Position numbers and translations under genes: made by a program. Shown here one piece after another: positions 6,688 through 7,104 of a DNA stretch of 7,104 nt (positions within the stretch are counted from its first letter, which is position 1; each line of letters begins with the position of its first letter). The DNA lies in the NCBI GenBank assembly GCA_018830765.1, contig JAHJRJ010000271.1, positions 1-7,104 on the forward strand, in the 5' to 3' direction. This DNA comes from Bacteroidota bacterium (lineage in GTDB: Bacteria; Bacteroidota; Ignavibacteria; UBA10030; BY39). The notes beneath the pieces are model-generated. The model saw only the letters and a list, made by a program, of their open reading frames with translations. It did not search any database and was not told the DNA's origin.

Positions 6688-6759
6688 AAACCCTTCCCTT
6701 GACGGTAAAAGTGAAGTCACTAAAAAACAGAAACGAATAAAAATATAAAAGGAGCAAAA
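6688..6759 (+). other. 72-nt gap before the second glutamate dehydrogenase
   Basis: No terminator hairpin follows the glutamate synthase stop codon, so read-through into the next gene is plausible. TTGACG at 6699-6704 looks like a -35 box, but the segment at the right distance is poly-A rather than a -10 box. TATAAA at 6744-6749 is too far from it and overlaps the ribosome binding site. GTGAAGTCAC (6711-6720) is a short imperfect palindrome with 4-bp arms and no known meaning. The strong ribosome binding site AAAAGGAG (6747-6754) sits 5 nt before the next start codon. Confidence 0.5.
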
Positions 6760-7104
6760 ATGGCAGATTTTTCGGTTGCTGAAATGGCAAGAAAGCAAAT
6801 TGAAACTGCAGCAGATGTAATGAACCTTCCACAATGGATCAGAGAGATGTTGATGTGTCCAAAACGAGTACTTAAAGTAACAATTCCAGTTCAAATGGAT
6901 GACGGCACTCTCAAGTGTTTTACAGGATATAGATGTCAATACAATGATAGTCGTGGACCAACAAAGGGTGGTGTGCGTTATCATCCTGGTGTTACAGAAG
7001 ATGAAGTAGTCGCACTTGCTTGCTGGATGACTTGGAAATGTTCACTGGTCGATTTACCGTATGGTGGAGCGAAGGGTGGAGTTATTTGTGATCCTAATAA
7101 ATTA
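6760..7104 (+). CDS. Glu/Leu/Phe/Val dehydrogenase family, glutamate dehydrogenase (3' partial)
   Basis: The frame runs open from ATG at 6760 to the window edge, giving the first 115 residues of a family that is usually about 415-450 long. The reaction is reversible oxidative deamination of glutamate to 2-oxoglutarate and ammonium with NAD or NADP. Conserved signatures are VQMDDGTLKCFTGYR (44-58), GPTKGGVRYHP (66-76) and the active-site motif LPYGGAKGGVICDP (99-112). Lys69, Lys93 and catalytic Lys105 keep the 24- and 12-residue spacing of Lys89, Lys113 and Lys125 in the Clostridium symbiosum enzyme. The sequence resembles Bacillus GudB/RocG-type enzymes and is a different subfamily from the dead gdhA at 163-381. 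The nucleotide-binding domain lies outside the window, so coenzyme choice cannot be read. The spacing and shared strand suggest it belongs functionally, and perhaps transcriptionally, with the upstream cluster. A leucine or other amino-acid dehydrogenase is less likely. Confidence 0.92.
   Translation, partial: MADFSVAEMARKQIETAADVMNLPQWIREMLMCPKRVLKVTIPVQMDDGTLKCFTGYRCQYNDSRGPTKGGVRYHPGVTEDEVVALACWMTWKCSLVDLPYGGAKGGVICDPNKL

Noticed and set aside
6644..6984. Minus-strand frames across the gap before the second GDH
   Set aside because: They overlap the conserved GDH start on the other strand and have no motif or ribosome binding site.
1..7104. CRISPR arrays, tRNA/rRNA genes, insertion sequences
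   Set aside because: No direct repeat array, RNA gene sequence, transposase or terminal inverted repeats were seen on reading the window.

Overview
The window is an AT-rich bacterial locus with one plus-strand gene block devoted to glutamate and redox metabolism. The taxon cannot be fixed from the sequence. The low GC content, the AGGAG-type ribosome binding sites, and an iron-sulfur-rich flavoprotein set of the kind found in anaerobes suggest an anaerobic or facultative low-GC bacterium. A Bacteroidota/Ignavibacteriota-like or Firmicutes-like organism is a guess only.

Layout: (1) Positions 1-162 are non-coding leader sequence. (2) Positions 163-381 hold a decayed 5' fragment of an E. coli-type NADP-glutamate dehydrogenase. 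It has an in-frame stop at codon 24 and loses homology after about codon 72. (3) Positions 382-778 are an AT-rich gap with a perfect 8-bp inverted repeat and no convincing gene. (4) Positions 779-6687 are a tight four-gene cluster: a NuoE/HydC-like [2Fe-2S] protein, a very large NuoF/HydB-like protein fused to a GltD/NfnB-like FAD-NAD(P) oxidoreductase, a NuoG/HoxU-like ferredoxin subunit with an extra Cys-rich tail, and a stand-alone FMN glutamate synthase domain. The first three genes overlap by exactly 8 nt at each junction, and the fourth follows after 12 nt. (5) From 6760 to the right edge is the intact beginning of a second, unrelated-subfamily glutamate dehydrogenase (GudB/RocG/C. symbiosum-like), cut by the window end.

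How the parts may work together: the NuoE and NuoF domains form the NADH-oxidising FMN module known from complex I, NAD-dependent hydrogenases and the electron-bifurcating HydABC and Stn complexes. The GltD-like domain is an FAD/NAD(P)H site like that of glutamate synthase small subunit and NfnB. The NuoG-like subunit looks like a pure electron wire. The last subunit carries the FMN and 2-oxoglutarate half of glutamate synthase, without a glutaminase domain. My inference is a multi-flavin complex that links NADH, NADP(H), possibly ferredoxin, and glutamate formation. It resembles the Stn transhydrogenase in parts, but the GltD-like module sits on the NuoF-like rather than the NuoG-like subunit, and a glutamate synthase subunit is added. 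Having two glutamate dehydrogenases (one dead, one live) flanking this cluster suggests that the ammonium-assimilation route was rewired in this lineage.
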